NCBI GenBank assembly: GCA_030446685.1
Contig: JAUJMV010000004.1
Span: 1-39,025 of the forward strand
From: Thermomicrobiales bacterium
Lineage (GTDB): Bacteria; Chloroflexota; Chloroflexia; Thermomicrobiales; CADCWN01
Direction: 5' to 3'
Length of the DNA: 39,025 bases
The position numbers and the translations under genes are program-made. The notes below the pieces were generated by a model that made no database searches, was not told the DNA's origin, and was given only the letters and a program-made list of their open reading frames with translations. The first letter of the stretch is position 1, and each line of letters opens with the position of its first letter. This document shows, piece after piece, positions 19,364-27,687 of this stretch.

Positions 19364-20167
19364 TCAGGCGCCGACGGCGGAGTAGCGGCGGATGCCCGCG
19401 CGCCAGACGACAGCGAGCAGGCCCAGGCTCAGGAGAATCCAGGCGGCCTGCGCGGCGAAGCCGATCAGGGCGTCGGCGGGGCTCAGGCGGCCGAGCAGCA
19501 GCTCGACCGGGAAGGCGATCATCCAGCGGAAGGGGAGGGTCGCCGCCAGCGCCCGGATCCAGGCGGGGAAGAGCTCCAGGGGGGCCAGCCGCCCGGAGAG
19601 GAAGAGGAGCGCGATGAAGTACATCTGGTTGATCGCGGCCACCCGCGTCACCCAGAAGGCCGCCATCGCCAGCGTCCATTCGAGGATGAAGCGCAGGGCG
19701 AAGGCCAGGGCCAGCGCCGGCAGGAAGGCCGCCACCGCCCAGGCGGGCGGCTGCAAGGCCGGCCGGAAGGCGAGCGCCAGCGCGACCGTCGCCGGGACCA
19801 TCACGATCAGGGTGATCAGCTTGTAGGTGACGTTGTCGGCCAGATCCTTGTGGATCGGGTGGATCGGGCGCAGCAGCAGGGGCGAGAACATGCCCTGGCG
19901 GATGCGCCACTCGTACTCCCAGAAGATCCAGGTGAAGGTCAAGTGGTTGACCAGCATCAGGACGATGAAGTAGGCGGCGAAGCCCCCGGCGTCGTAGCCC
20001 CCCACCTCCCCGCCGCTCGACCGCGCAACAGTGGTCCAGACGACGAGGTAGATCACCGGCTCCAGCACCAGCCCGATCAGCCAGATCACCAGCGCCGCGC
20101 GGTACTGCAACTGCGTCGCGATCTGCGTCTTAAAGTAGGCGCGGTAGGCGTCGAGCAGCCGGTTCAC
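19364..20167 (-). CDS. ABC-2 type transporter permease (COG4587-like)
   Basis: The GTG start overlaps the stop of the upstream ATPase gene (GTGA), showing translational coupling; the product is 267 aa. It begins RLLDAYRAYFKTQIATQLQYR and has about six membrane helices. The block EWRIRQGMFSPLLLRPIHPIH is typical of this permease type, and it ends with the short RRYSAVGA tail also seen in the partner permease (RHYSGASA). It should form a heterodimer with the 15986-16771 permease and be driven by the 20164-21189 ATPase. Confidence 0.88.
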   Translation of the reverse strand: MNRLLDAYRAYFKTQIATQLQYRAALVIWLIGLVLEPVIYLVVWTTVARSSGGEVGGYDAGGFAAYFIVLMLVNHLTFTWIFWEYEWRIRQGMFSPLLLRPIHPIHKDLADNVTYKLITLIVMVPATVALALAFRPALQPPAWAVAAFLPALALAFALRFILEWTLAMAAFWVTRVAAINQMYFIALLFLSGRLAPLELFPAWIRALAATLPFRWMIAFPVELLLGRLSPADALIGFAAQAAWILLSLGLLAVVWRAGIRRYSAVGA

Positions 20168-21189
20168 GCGAGCACCGCCGCCGGCTGCTCGGCCTCCCGG
20201 CCGCCCTCCTGGCCGGCGTCCTGGTTGAAGACCTGCTCGATGACCTCCTCGATCGGCGGGTCCTCCACGGTCAGGTCGATCACCGCCAGGTTGGCGAGGA
20301 TCCGCCCGGTGACGCTGGCGGTCTCCGCCTTCGGCACGCGCAGGGTCGCGCGCCCGCCCTCGCGCGCCACCACCTCGCCGTAGGGGCGCAGGTCGGCCCC
20401 CTCGTCCTCCAACTCGACCACGACCGTCTTGTGGGGCGAGAAGCGGCTGACCAGATCGGCCAGCTCGCCGTCGAAGAGGAGTTGGCCGTGGTGGATGACG
20501 ATCACGCGGCGGCAGAGCGCCTCCACGTCGGCCATGTAGTGGCTGGTCAGCAGGACCGTCGCCTCGTAGCGGCGGTTGTACTCGGCGATGAAGGCGCGGA
20601 TGCGGCGCTGGGCGGTGACGTCCAGGCCGAGGGTCGGCTCGTCGAGGAAGAGGACCCGCGGGCGGTGCAGCAGCGCCGCGGCGGTCTCGCACTTCATCCG
20701 CTCGCCGAGCGAGAGGTTGCGCACCGGCTTGCGCAGCAGCGGGTCCAGATCGAGCAGTTCGGTCAGCTCGTCGAGCGTGCGCCGGTACTCCGCCTGGGGG
20801 ATGCCGTAGATCGCCCGGTTCAGTTCGAGCGAGTCGAGCGTGGGGATGTCCCAGCCGAGCTGGTTGCGCTGGCCCATCACCAGCGTGATCTGCCGCAGGT
20901 ACGCCTTGTCGCGTCGCCAGGGGTCGTGCCCGAGGACGTCAACCGTGCCGCTGGTCGGGTAGAGCAGGCCGGAGAGCATCTTCAGGGTCGTTGTCTTCCC
21001 GGCCCCGTTCGGCCCGAGGAAGCCGACGATCTCGCCCGGCGCCACCCGGAAGGAGATGCCGGACACCGCGGCGACCTCGCGGGTGCGGCGGCGCACCAGG
21101 CTGCGGAGCGCCGCGCGCATCCCCGCCTCGCGCTCCCCGATCGTGTAGATCTTGCGTAAGTTCTCGACGCGGATAGCCGCCTCGCTCAT
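20164..21189 (-). CDS. ABC transporter ATPase (COG4586-like)
   Basis: 341 aa with all ATPase motifs: Walker A GPNGAGKT (59-66), signature LSLGE (159-163), Walker B VLFLDEPT (179-186), D-loop GLD and switch His217 (TSHYM). The long insert after the N-terminal strand (REAGMRAALRSLVRRRTREV) is typical of the COG4586 subgroup paired with the two permeases described. The C-terminal 90 residues form a small accessory domain. It starts at ATG 21189 with a weak AAGCGGAA ribosome site and is the first gene of the exporter operon. Confidence 0.93.
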   Translation of the reverse strand: MSEAAIRVENLRKIYTIGEREAGMRAALRSLVRRRTREVAAVSGISFRVAPGEIVGFLGPNGAGKTTTLKMLSGLLYPTSGTVDVLGHDPWRRDKAYLRQITLVMGQRNQLGWDIPTLDSLELNRAIYGIPQAEYRRTLDELTELLDLDPLLRKPVRNLSLGERMKCETAAALLHRPRVLFLDEPTLGLDVTAQRRIRAFIAEYNRRYEATVLLTSHYMADVEALCRRVIVIHHGQLLFDGELADLVSRFSPHKTVVVELEDEGADLRPYGEVVAREGGRATLRVPKAETASVTGRILANLAVIDLTVEDPPIEEVIEQVFNQDAGQEGGREAEQPAAVLA

Positions 21190-21292
21190 GGCACGTTCCG
21201 CTTTCTCACGTCCGCGATCTAGCCGTTAGGTCTTTGGTAGGCACGACTGATCCCGCCGGGATCGGCGAATCGAACCTTTGTTCAACCCGAGT

Positions 21293-21298
21293 AGTATA
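21293..21298 (-). promoter_or_regulatory. candidate -10 box of the ABC exporter operon
   Basis: TATACT on the minus strand (5/6), about 105 bp before the ATPase ATG. A small hairpin, GATCCCG-CCG... with complement, lies in the leader at 21250-21264. The -35 region is poor. Confidence 0.4.
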
Positions 21299-21466
21299 CA
21301 CCCCCCGAGCCGGGAGCGGCCCGGACGATCGGACAGGTCTCGGCAGCCGTTCGTACAGCTTGCCGGCCGCCTGCCGGGCGCGCTTTCGGTGTACACTGCC
21401 GGGCAGGAGCCATGCCCTGCGCACCGGGTGCAGGCGGGGGAATCCGCGCGGGAGGATGCCGGAACG

Positions 21467-22099
21467 ATGCGCGTGCTCGTCGGCACGGGGAACCCGGCGA
21501 AGTTCGACCGCTACGCGGCGATGCTGCGCGGCCTGCCCGGCGTCGAAGTTGTCGCGCCGCCGGTGGTCCCGGGCGCACTGGCGGTCGTCGTCGTTGAAGA
21601 TGGGGCGACTGCCGGCGAGAACGCGCGGAAGAAGGCCAGGGCCTACGCCGGGGCAACGGGCCTGCCCGCCCTGAGCGTCGACGAGGCGCTCTTCATCCCG
21701 GCGCTCCCGGCCGGGGAGCAGCCGGGGACGCGCGTCCGGCGCTATCTCGGCCGCGAGGCCTCCGATGAAGAACTGCTGCGCGCCTTCCTCGACACGATCC
21801 GGACGTTCCCGCCGGACGAGCGGGATGCCGTATGGCACTGCGCGATCTGCCTCGCCTTACCGGACGGGCGGGACTTCGGCGCCGAGGCAACGGTCGCGAC
21901 ACGGTTCACCGATCGTCCCGCCCTGCCGTCGCTCCCCGGCTACCCCCTGCGGTCGCTGCAAGTGGACGTTGCCTCCGGTAAATCGTTGCGCGCTCTCACT
22001 CCGGAGGAAGAGGCCCGGCGGCTGAGCCCGGTCTACGAGCGGGTCCGCGGCGTCGTGCAAGCCGCCCTCGACGCGCGGCAATCGGGCGAAGACCGCTAA
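21467..22099 (+). CDS. HAM1/RdgB-like non-canonical purine NTP pyrophosphatase
   Basis: 210 aa. The N-terminal VGTGNPAKFDRY is the family phosphate-binding motif. DGATAGENARKKARAYA then TGLPALSVDEAL matches the central block, although the usual ADDSGL reads SVDEAL, so specificity may differ from standard RdgB. Family members hydrolyse ITP/dITP and XTP to keep them out of nucleic acids. GGAGG lies 11 bases before the ATG, a longish spacing. It stands alone, convergent with yvcK. Confidence 0.8.
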   Translation: MRVLVGTGNPAKFDRYAAMLRGLPGVEVVAPPVVPGALAVVVVEDGATAGENARKKARAYAGATGLPALSVDEALFIPALPAGEQPGTRVRRYLGREASDEELLRAFLDTIRTFPPDERDAVWHCAICLALPDGRDFGAEATVATRFTDRPALPSLPGYPLRSLQVDVASGKSLRALTPEEEARRLSPVYERVRGVVQAALDARQSGEDR

Positions 22100-22121
22100 T
22101 GCCGGATCACCGGCCCGCGGC

Positions 22122-22156
22122 CTACGCCCCACGCCCCACAGCCCACGCCTCACGGC
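22122..22156. repeat. 7-bp tandem array (CCACGCC)
   Basis: Five heptamers (CTACGCC, CCACGCC, CCACAGC, CCACGCC, TCACGGC) fill the gap between the convergent pyrophosphatase and yvcK genes. Confidence 0.55.
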
Positions 22157-22164
22157 CCGCGTCG

Positions 22165-23139
22165 TCAGCCCATCGGCCAGAGGGCGGCGAGGACCTTCTC
22201 GGCGTCGTGGCGGATGAAGTGCTGCTCGGTCACGAAGTCGCCGGTCAGGACGCGCGGCACCAGCCCGCGCAAGGTCTCGATGTCCGCCTCGACCGGCGTG
22301 CTGTCCTGCTCGGCATACTGCGCCAGCCGCTCGGGGCGGTGCCCGGCGGTGTGGACCACCACGGTGTCCGGCGCGCGCCCGAGGTAGCGCGTCAGCGTCG
22401 TCACGAAGTCGGAGGCGCGGTAGCCGTCGGTCTCCCCGGCCGGGTCATCAGGTTGACGATGTAGATCACCTCCGCGTCGGAGTCGGCGATCGCCTCGCAG
22501 ACGCCGTCGACCAGCAGGTTCGGCAGGATGCTCGTGTAGAGGTCGCCCGGCCCCATGATGATCCGCGCCGACCGCTCCAGCGCCTTGCGCGCCCGCACCG
22601 TCACCTTCGGGCGCGGGTCGAGGTAGACGCGGCGGATCGGCGCGCGGTCGGCGGTCTCGGGCTGCCCGATCCGGTCCTCGCCGCGCACCGTCCGGCCGTC
22701 GGCCAACTCGGCGCAGAGGCTCGTCTGCGCCAGCGCGACCGGCAGGACCGCCCCGACGGTGTTGAGGATCTCCTCGGCGTCGACCAGCGCCTCCATCAGG
22801 TTCCCCTCGTTGAGGTCCTCCAGGGCGCGCAGGATCAGGTTCCCCAGGCTGTGGCCACCCAGCCCCCGGCCGACTCGCTGGGGGCGAAGCGGTAGGCGAA
22901 GAGGTCGCGCCAGAGCCGGCGGTGGCGCGACTGCGCCACCAGCCCCTGGCGCAGGTCGCCCATCGGCAGCGGCAGGCCGTACTCGTCCATCAGCTTGCGC
23001 GAGCTGCCGCCGCTGTCGGCGACCGTGTGAACCGAGGTCAGCAGCCCGTCGCCGATCGTCCGGCAGAGCCCGCGGATTATGGTGTAGGTGCCGGTGCCGC
23101 CCCCATCACCGTGACGGGGTCGGCGATTCGTCCGATCAT
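22165..23139 (-). pseudogene. yvcK: YvcK/CofD-like gluconeogenesis factor, three single-base frameshifts
   Basis: Four frame segments together encode a normal YvcK (about 325 aa if repaired). These are MIGRIADPVTVMG; GGTGTYTIIRGL to RFAPSES; GGHSLGNL to NLMTRPG; and ETDGYRASDF to the end ALWPMG. The breaks fall at C5 23100-23104, C5 22863-22867 and C4 22434-22437 (plus strand). At each, adding one base to the run restores the family sequence (VMGGGTGT, AGGLGGHSLGN, TRPGETDGY). All conserved blocks are present, including DSGGSSRKLMDEYG and IIMGPGDLYTS. YvcK binds UDP-sugars and affects cell-wall precursor supply. No rapZ or whiA neighbour is present; the gene upstream is mgtC-like. Confidence 0.88.
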
Positions 23140-23334
23140 CGTGCGTCTCCACGCTGTATTGGCGTCCCCATTCGCGCTCGCGGGCGTCGCCGGTCGGACC
23201 CGGCCGGCGGCCGGCACTCGCCGTCGCGCGGGGGATGATAGCACGTCGGGACCGGGGCGCGCGGCGACGGATCGCGCCCGTGCAAGGCGTAGCACACCGG
23301 TCGCACCGGCGCGCGGCCGCCACCCGCGGCCAGT

Positions 23335-23854
23335 TCACCGGCGCGGCTGCGCGGACTTCCTCGTCCTCGACGACGAAATCGACCTCCTCGTCGTCCTCGA
23401 ACGCCTGACCGTCCGGGCGCCCCCGCTTGCGGCGCAGTGGCTTGTGGGGCAGGCGCATGGTGATGATCGTCAGCAGGGCGCTGGTGAGGGCGAGCGCGTA
23501 GGCCCCGCCGCCCGCGAGCATCCCCAGCCCGGCGGCGACCCAGATGCTGGCGGCGGTCGTCAGGCCGGAGACCGAGCCGCCCGAGCGGAGGATCGCGCCC
23601 GCGCCGAGGAAGCCGACGCCGGTGACGATCTGCGCGGCGATCCGGGTCGGGTCGCGCACGGTGCCCTCGGTGGTGAAGATCGCGAAGGAGGCGATCGTGA
23701 AGATCGCCGCGCCGCCGGACACCAGCATATGCGTGCGCAGCCCGGCCGCCTTCGCGCGCCGCTCCCGCTCCAGGCCGACCGTCGCGCCGAGGACGAAGCC
23801 GGCGAGGATGCGCGCCATCAGTTCCAGTGGCACGGCGCGGAGCAATTCATTCAT
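23335..23854 (-). CDS. MgtC/SapB-family membrane protein (3' end uncertain)
   Basis: The ATG at 23854 follows GGGGGAGGG. The N-terminus is typical: LAGFVLGATVGLERERRAKAAGLRTHMLV, with GTGVTG-like GVGFLGAGAI and GLTTAASIWVAAGLGMLAGGG across about four helices (residues 10-130). A charged tail with acidic runs follows. As sequenced, the frame has no stop before it enters yvcK. A TGA in a neighbouring frame at 23335-23337 would give the expected length of about 170 aa, so another indel near the end is likely. MgtC relatives help cells under low magnesium or acid stress; the direct activity is unsettled. Confidence 0.78.
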
Positions 23855-24046
23855 CGGAGCCCTCCCCCATAGAGATCGGCGGCACGGTCGCCGCCGAAGA
23901 TCGGCGGTCGCGCGACCGCGACATTGGCGATGCGGCGGCGCGGATGGTTCCACCCGCCGAACCGCTGCCCCGCGACTATGCCGGTTACGTGTGAATCGCA
24001 AGCGGCGGGCCAGGGCTCGCGGGGGGCCGGGTCGGCGTGGGGGACG

Positions 24047-25459
24047 CTACGCTCGCGCAGGGTTGCCAGCGACACGGCCGACAATTGCCTGGGCGATCTC
24101 CCGAATGTCGCCGTCAGGCAGATGGTGCGCGGCGAGATCCGCCGGTGGCCGCGCGCCCACGTAGAAGGGGTGCCCGACCAGGCGGAGCATCGCCAGGTCG
24201 CCCCAGGAGTCGCCGACCGCGGCCACCTGGCCGGCCCGCAGGTCGAGCCGCCCCATCAACTCGCGGAGCCAGCGCGCCTTGTCCTCGGGCCAGAAGTGCG
24301 CTATCGTCAGGCCGTCCGGCGAGAGTCCCGTCCCGATCCAGTGGTCGGCGCCGAGTCGCCGGGCGAACCACTCGACCGCGAACGCCCAGGTGATCGAGAC
24401 GATCGCGACCTTGATGTCGTGCCGGCGCAGCAGTCGCACGCCCTCGACAGCCCCCGGCGCCAGGCGCAGCGTTCCGAGGCAGTCCTGCAACACCGCCGTC
24501 GTTACCTGCCGATAGTAGCCGGCCAGTTCTTCGCGCGCCGCCGTCATCGCGCCGATCTCGGTCAGTCGCTCGAACTCGCGCATCCGTTCCAGGTGGCCGA
24601 GGCGCCGCGCGATCCCCTCGCAGACGGTGTCGCCGCGCAGCAGCGTCCCGTCGAGGTCGAAGGCGACCAGCCGCACCGCTGTACCGCATCGTTCCGCGGC
24701 CACGTCAGCTCCCTCCCAGGACTGGAGCAACGCCGGCAACTCGGCGAGCGCGGCGATCGTCGCGGTGGGGACGATGCCGGGCGGGACGGCCCCCGGCCGC
24801 GACCATGGCTTGTCGTTGCGCTTCCAGATCGCGCGCATGCCGGCGCCGAGCGCGCCGGAAACGTCGTCGATCAGGCGGTCGCCGACCATCACGCAGGCGA
24901 CCGGCGCCATCCCGAGCCGCCCCGCGACCTCCAGGAAGACGGCCGGGTGCGGCTTTGAGTGGGGGAGATCGGAGGTGTAGACGACCTCGTCGAGCAGCGA
25001 CGTCAGTCCGTGGGCGGCGAGGTCGACGTTGTGCCACTCCGCAGCCCACCAGGTATTGGAGAGGAGCCCCAGCCGGTAGCCCCGCCCCCGGAGGGTCTGC
25101 AGCGTGTCGCGCGTGTCGGGGTAGACGGCCGCCCAGCCGGCGACCGCGCGGGCGTAGCCGTCGAGCGCGGCCAGCAGTTCCGCCTCGCGCGGGTGGCGCC
25201 CCAGGCGGCGAAAGCCGTCGCCCAGCAGGCCCGAGGGCGGGCCGCTCCACCGTTCCTCGTTGACGCACTCCCAGTGCGCCAGCTCGGCGGCGCGCATCGC
25301 GCGCACGTAGGCGTCGCGATCCGGCCAGTCGCCGCCCGGCAGCGCGGCGACGAGATGGTCGTAGGAGAGCGCCCAGCGCCGCTCCACGTCCCCCTCCCAG
25401 TCGGGCCAGTCCACTAGGGTCGCGCCGAGATCGAAGATTACCGCCTGTACCGCCGTCAT
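24047..25459 (-). CDS. two HAD-family hydrolase domains in one frame (fusion or two adjacent genes joined by an indel)
   Basis: The first domain starts at ATG 25459 (MTAVQAVIFDLGATLVDW). Motif I is DLGAT, lacking the second Asp, followed by LLSNTWW, SKPHP and GDRLIDD. The second (from about 24703) has complete motif I, AFDLDGTLL, then VSITWAFAVEWF, a Lys in EDKARW and AVGDSWGDLAML, resembling phosphoserine phosphatase-like HADs. At the junction, GGGAGGGAGCTGACGTGG contains a strong ribosome site, a TGA (24705-24707) in the neighbouring frame and a GTG (24701-24703) that would start the second domain. One more G in the run would give two normal genes of about 251 and 218 aa. I think two genes are more likely. 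Substrates unknown. Confidence 0.8.
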   Translation of the reverse strand: MTAVQAVIFDLGATLVDWPDWEGDVERRWALSYDHLVAALPGGDWPDRDAYVRAMRAAELAHWECVNEERWSGPPSGLLGDGFRRLGRHPREAELLAALDGYARAVAGWAAVYPDTRDTLQTLRGRGYRLGLLSNTWWAAEWHNVDLAAHGLTSLLDEVVYTSDLPHSKPHPAVFLEVAGRLGMAPVACVMVGDRLIDDVSGALGAGMRAIWKRNDKPWSRPGAVPPGIVPTATIAALAELPALLQSWEGADVAAERCGTAVRLVAFDLDGTLLRGDTVCEGIARRLGHLERMREFERLTEIGAMTAAREELAGYYRQVTTAVLQDCLGTLRLAPGAVEGVRLLRRHDIKVAIVSITWAFAVEWFARRLGADHWIGTGLSPDGLTIAHFWPEDKARWLRELMGRLDLRAGQVAAVGDSWGDLAMLRLVGHPFYVGARPPADLAAHHLPDGDIREIAQAIVGRVAGNPARA

Positions 25460-25521
25460 CCGGTCGCTGTCTCCTGTACACGATGCCTGCCGTCGCCGCG
25501 AGGCGCGTGCGTCGGGAACTT

Positions 25522-26307
25522 TCAGCCGGGCCGCCGCAGCGTGTGGACGCGTACCGGGTCGTCGTCCCCGTCCGGCCAGGGGCCGTCGTGGACCTCGACG
25601 GCGTCGCGCCAGCCGCTCGCCGCCAGCGCCGCCAGGAAGCGCCGGGCGGGGTCGCGGCCCGGCTCGGCCAGCCAGAGCCGGCCGTCCGGCGCCAGCAGCC
25701 GCTCCACCAGCGCCAGCAGTGGCGCGATGTCGCCCTCCTCGTAGAGGATATCGGCCCCGAGGATGACCGGGAAGCCCCCCGCAGCATCGGCACGCCGCCA
25801 CAGTTCGGCGCCCCGCGCGCGCCAGTCGGCGACCAGCGTGCGCGGCGCCCGGCGGGCGTTGTCGAGCGCGTTGTGCCGGCAGAGCAGCAGCGCGAGCGGC
25901 GAGTAGTCGGTCGCCAGCAGCTCGGCGCCCGCCTCGATTGCGGCGGTCGCCGTCACCCCCAATCCGCTGCCGAGTTCGAGGATCGGCCGGCCCGCCAGGT
26001 CGGCGAAGCGCGCGAGCGCCGCGTCGGCCAGGGCCAGGCCGCTCGGCCAGGGCTGCGTCCAGTAGGGTAGTCGCTGCTCGGGATCGTCCTCCGCCGCGGC
26101 GAGCAGGCGGTCGGGCTCGGCCGGCGCCAGGATCCAGTAGCGCCGGCCGGAGCGCGGCAGCGTCACGAGCCGATCCACGACCTCCAGCCGCCCGGCGAGC
26201 CGCGCCCGCAGCCGCGCCGCCTGCCGCGCGCCCGTCCCACTATGGCGCCCGCCGTGGGCGCGGACAGCCGAGGATCGGCACCGTACAGCCGCCTCACCCG
26301 CGGGCAT
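25522..26307 (-). CDS. class I SAM-dependent methyltransferase (METTL21/lysine methyltransferase-like)
   Basis: The ATG at 26307 gives 261 aa. The core has YWTQPWPSGLALAD (about 82-95), then motif I ILELGSGLGVTATAA for SAM, ATDYSPLALLL (acidic post-I) and VILGADILYEE. That arrangement (W-P-x-G before motif I and D-x-x-Y after) is typical of the METTL21/FAM86 and nicotinamide N-methyltransferase-like group, which methylate protein lysines in eukaryotes; bacterial substrates are mostly unknown. The first 25 residues do not look conserved and no clear ribosome site was seen, so the real start may be further inside. Confidence 0.8.
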   Translation of the reverse strand: MPAGEAAVRCRSSAVRAHGGRHSGTGARQAARLRARLAGRLEVVDRLVTLPRSGRRYWILAPAEPDRLLAAAEDDPEQRLPYWTQPWPSGLALADAALARFADLAGRPILELGSGLGVTATAAIEAGAELLATDYSPLALLLCRHNALDNARRAPRTLVADWRARGAELWRRADAAGGFPVILGADILYEEGDIAPLLALVERLLAPDGRLWLAEPGRDPARRFLAALAASGWRDAVEVHDGPWPDGDDDPVRVHTLRRPG

Positions 26308-26318
26308 GTAACACCGGT

Positions 26319-26855
26319 TCAGCGGGCGACAGCGCGAGACTCAATCCCTTCAACTTCACAGCGGAGGGCAAAGACCATCCTGACTAGCGAGTGCTCCGTC
26401 TCAGCCATTTGCATCGCGCTCAGGCGTCGCTTGCCCAGGCGGCGGTCTGCCATTGCCAGGGCTCGGATGAGTACATTCTCCGACTGCAGTGCATCGTCGA
26501 TCGATAGGGACAGGTAGTTCCAGAGTGCTCCATAAAACTCATCCTGGGTGAAGATGCCTTGTTGATGCAGGATCGTCCTAGCGTATCTGTCGGCTGCGCG
26601 ATACTGCTCTCGCCGTGCCGGATCGCGGTAATCGGCCGCGTTGTTGGCGACTCGAATACCTCGGGCAAGCCGACCGTGTTCAATGCTTGCGCGCCAGTAG
26701 CACAAGCTCGCCACCTCGCGCTTGTCGATCGTGATCCAGCCCCGCCCGTCGCCGTCGTGCGCGTGGCGGTAGCGGGTGCTGTGGACTTCGATCCGGCCCG
26801 CGAGCGCGTCGGCCATCCGGCCCTCGATGAGTTGTTTCAGCTTGCTCCAGCGCAT
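26319..26855 (-). CDS. SF0329-like uncharacterised protein
   Basis: 178 aa starting at ATG 26855 (MRWSKLKQLIEGRMAD); a TTG 30 bases upstream is less likely. The N-terminal MRWSKLK...GRIEVHSTRYRHAHDGDGRGWITID block matches the SF0329 family of small uncharacterised bacterial proteins. The rest is helical, with a possible second part, RREQYRAADRYARTIL. This gene and its 5' region are clearly less GC-rich and use more A/T-ending codons than neighbours, which suggests recent transfer. It has its own -10-like TATACT (26905-26910). Function unknown. Confidence 0.72.
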   Translation of the reverse strand: MRWSKLKQLIEGRMADALAGRIEVHSTRYRHAHDGDGRGWITIDKREVASLCYWRASIEHGRLARGIRVANNAADYRDPARREQYRAADRYARTILHQQGIFTQDEFYGALWNYLSLSIDDALQSENVLIRALAMADRRLGKRRLSAMQMAETEHSLVRMVFALRCEVEGIESRAVAR

Positions 26856-26904
26856 ACAGCCTCGGTGAACGCTGATATCCGTCAACGCACTTGCGAAGAG
26901 TGCA

Positions 26905-26910
26905 AGTATA
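26905..26910 (-). promoter_or_regulatory. candidate -10 box of the SF0329-like gene
   Basis: TATACT on the minus strand, 50 bp before ATG 26855 and just past the cofE stop. No convincing -35 match. It fits separate transcription of the low-GC gene. Confidence 0.4.
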
Positions 26911-26916
26911 GCTGGT

Positions 26917-27672
26917 TCAGCGGAAGAGGTCGCGCGCGGGGTCCATCAGCAGGTCGCGGGCGCGGCCCTCGGCGCGGGTGAAGGGGTAGCCGCGGATCAG
27001 CGCCACCGGGCGGCTGTCCACCTTGCCGTGGACCAGCTCGGCCGCCGCCGCCAGCTCGTCGGCCACCGCCAGCACGCTGGCGTGCAGCAGCCGTCCGTAG
27101 GGGTCCTCCTGGCCGCGGTAGTCGGCCAGCGGCGCGATCCCCGCGACGCCGATCGCCACGTTGGTGATCCCCATCCGCCAGGCCCGCCCGAACGAGTCGG
27201 TGATGACGATCGGCACGTCCACGCCCGCGCGCGCGCGGATTGCGTCGCGCAGCGCCGCCGCCGAGGCGTCGGGATCGCGCGGCAAGAGGCAGACGATGTC
27301 GTCGCCCGGCACGTTGGAGGCGTCGACCGCGGCGTTGGCGCAGATGAAGCCGTGCGGCGTCTCGGCGATGATGATGCCATTCGCCATCCGCACGATCCGC
27401 GCGCTCTCCCGCAGCACCACCTCGATCTGCCGCGGGTCGCGGCCCCACTGCGCCGCGTGCCGCCGGGCGAACTCGGACGGCTCGACCTCGCGCAGATCGA
27501 CCAGCCGCCCTTCCGCCTTCGAGACGATCTTGTGGGTCACGACCAGCAGATCGCCGTCCCGCAGCCGCTCGCCGCTCGCCTCGACGGCGCCCAGGATGAT
27601 CCCGGCGAGGTCGGCGCCCGGCCGCACCTCCGGCACGCCATCGAGGCCGATGATGCTAATCTGGGCAGGCAC
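26917..27672 (-). CDS. cofE: coenzyme F420-0:L-glutamate ligase
   Basis: CofE adds gamma-linked glutamates to F420-0 using GTP. The GTG at 27672 is preceded by GAGGGGGGG and gives 251 aa, the usual length of single-domain CofE. Motifs include DGDLLVVTHKIVSKAEGRLVDL (about 40-61), RMANGIIIAETPHGFICANA, the Asn/Asp-rich VDASNVPGDD, and DSFGRAWRMGITNVAIG (about 163-179), which is characteristic. It lies in a run with two F420-dependent oxidoreductases upstream on the same strand, separated by a 32-bp inverted repeat. The actinobacterial C-terminal FMN domain (FbiB type) is absent. Confidence 0.94.
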   Translation of the reverse strand: MPAQISIIGLDGVPEVRPGADLAGIILGAVEASGERLRDGDLLVVTHKIVSKAEGRLVDLREVEPSEFARRHAAQWGRDPRQIEVVLRESARIVRMANGIIIAETPHGFICANAAVDASNVPGDDIVCLLPRDPDASAAALRDAIRARAGVDVPIVITDSFGRAWRMGITNVAIGVAGIAPLADYRGQEDPYGRLLHASVLAVADELAAAAELVHGKVDSRPVALIRGYPFTRAEGRARDLLMDPARDLFR

Positions 27673-27687
27673 CGTCCCCCCCTCGGG

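Noticed and set aside
23950..24046. Small gene between mgtC and the HAD genes
   Set aside because: The short frames have no recognisable motif or ribosome site; the gap is under 200 bp.
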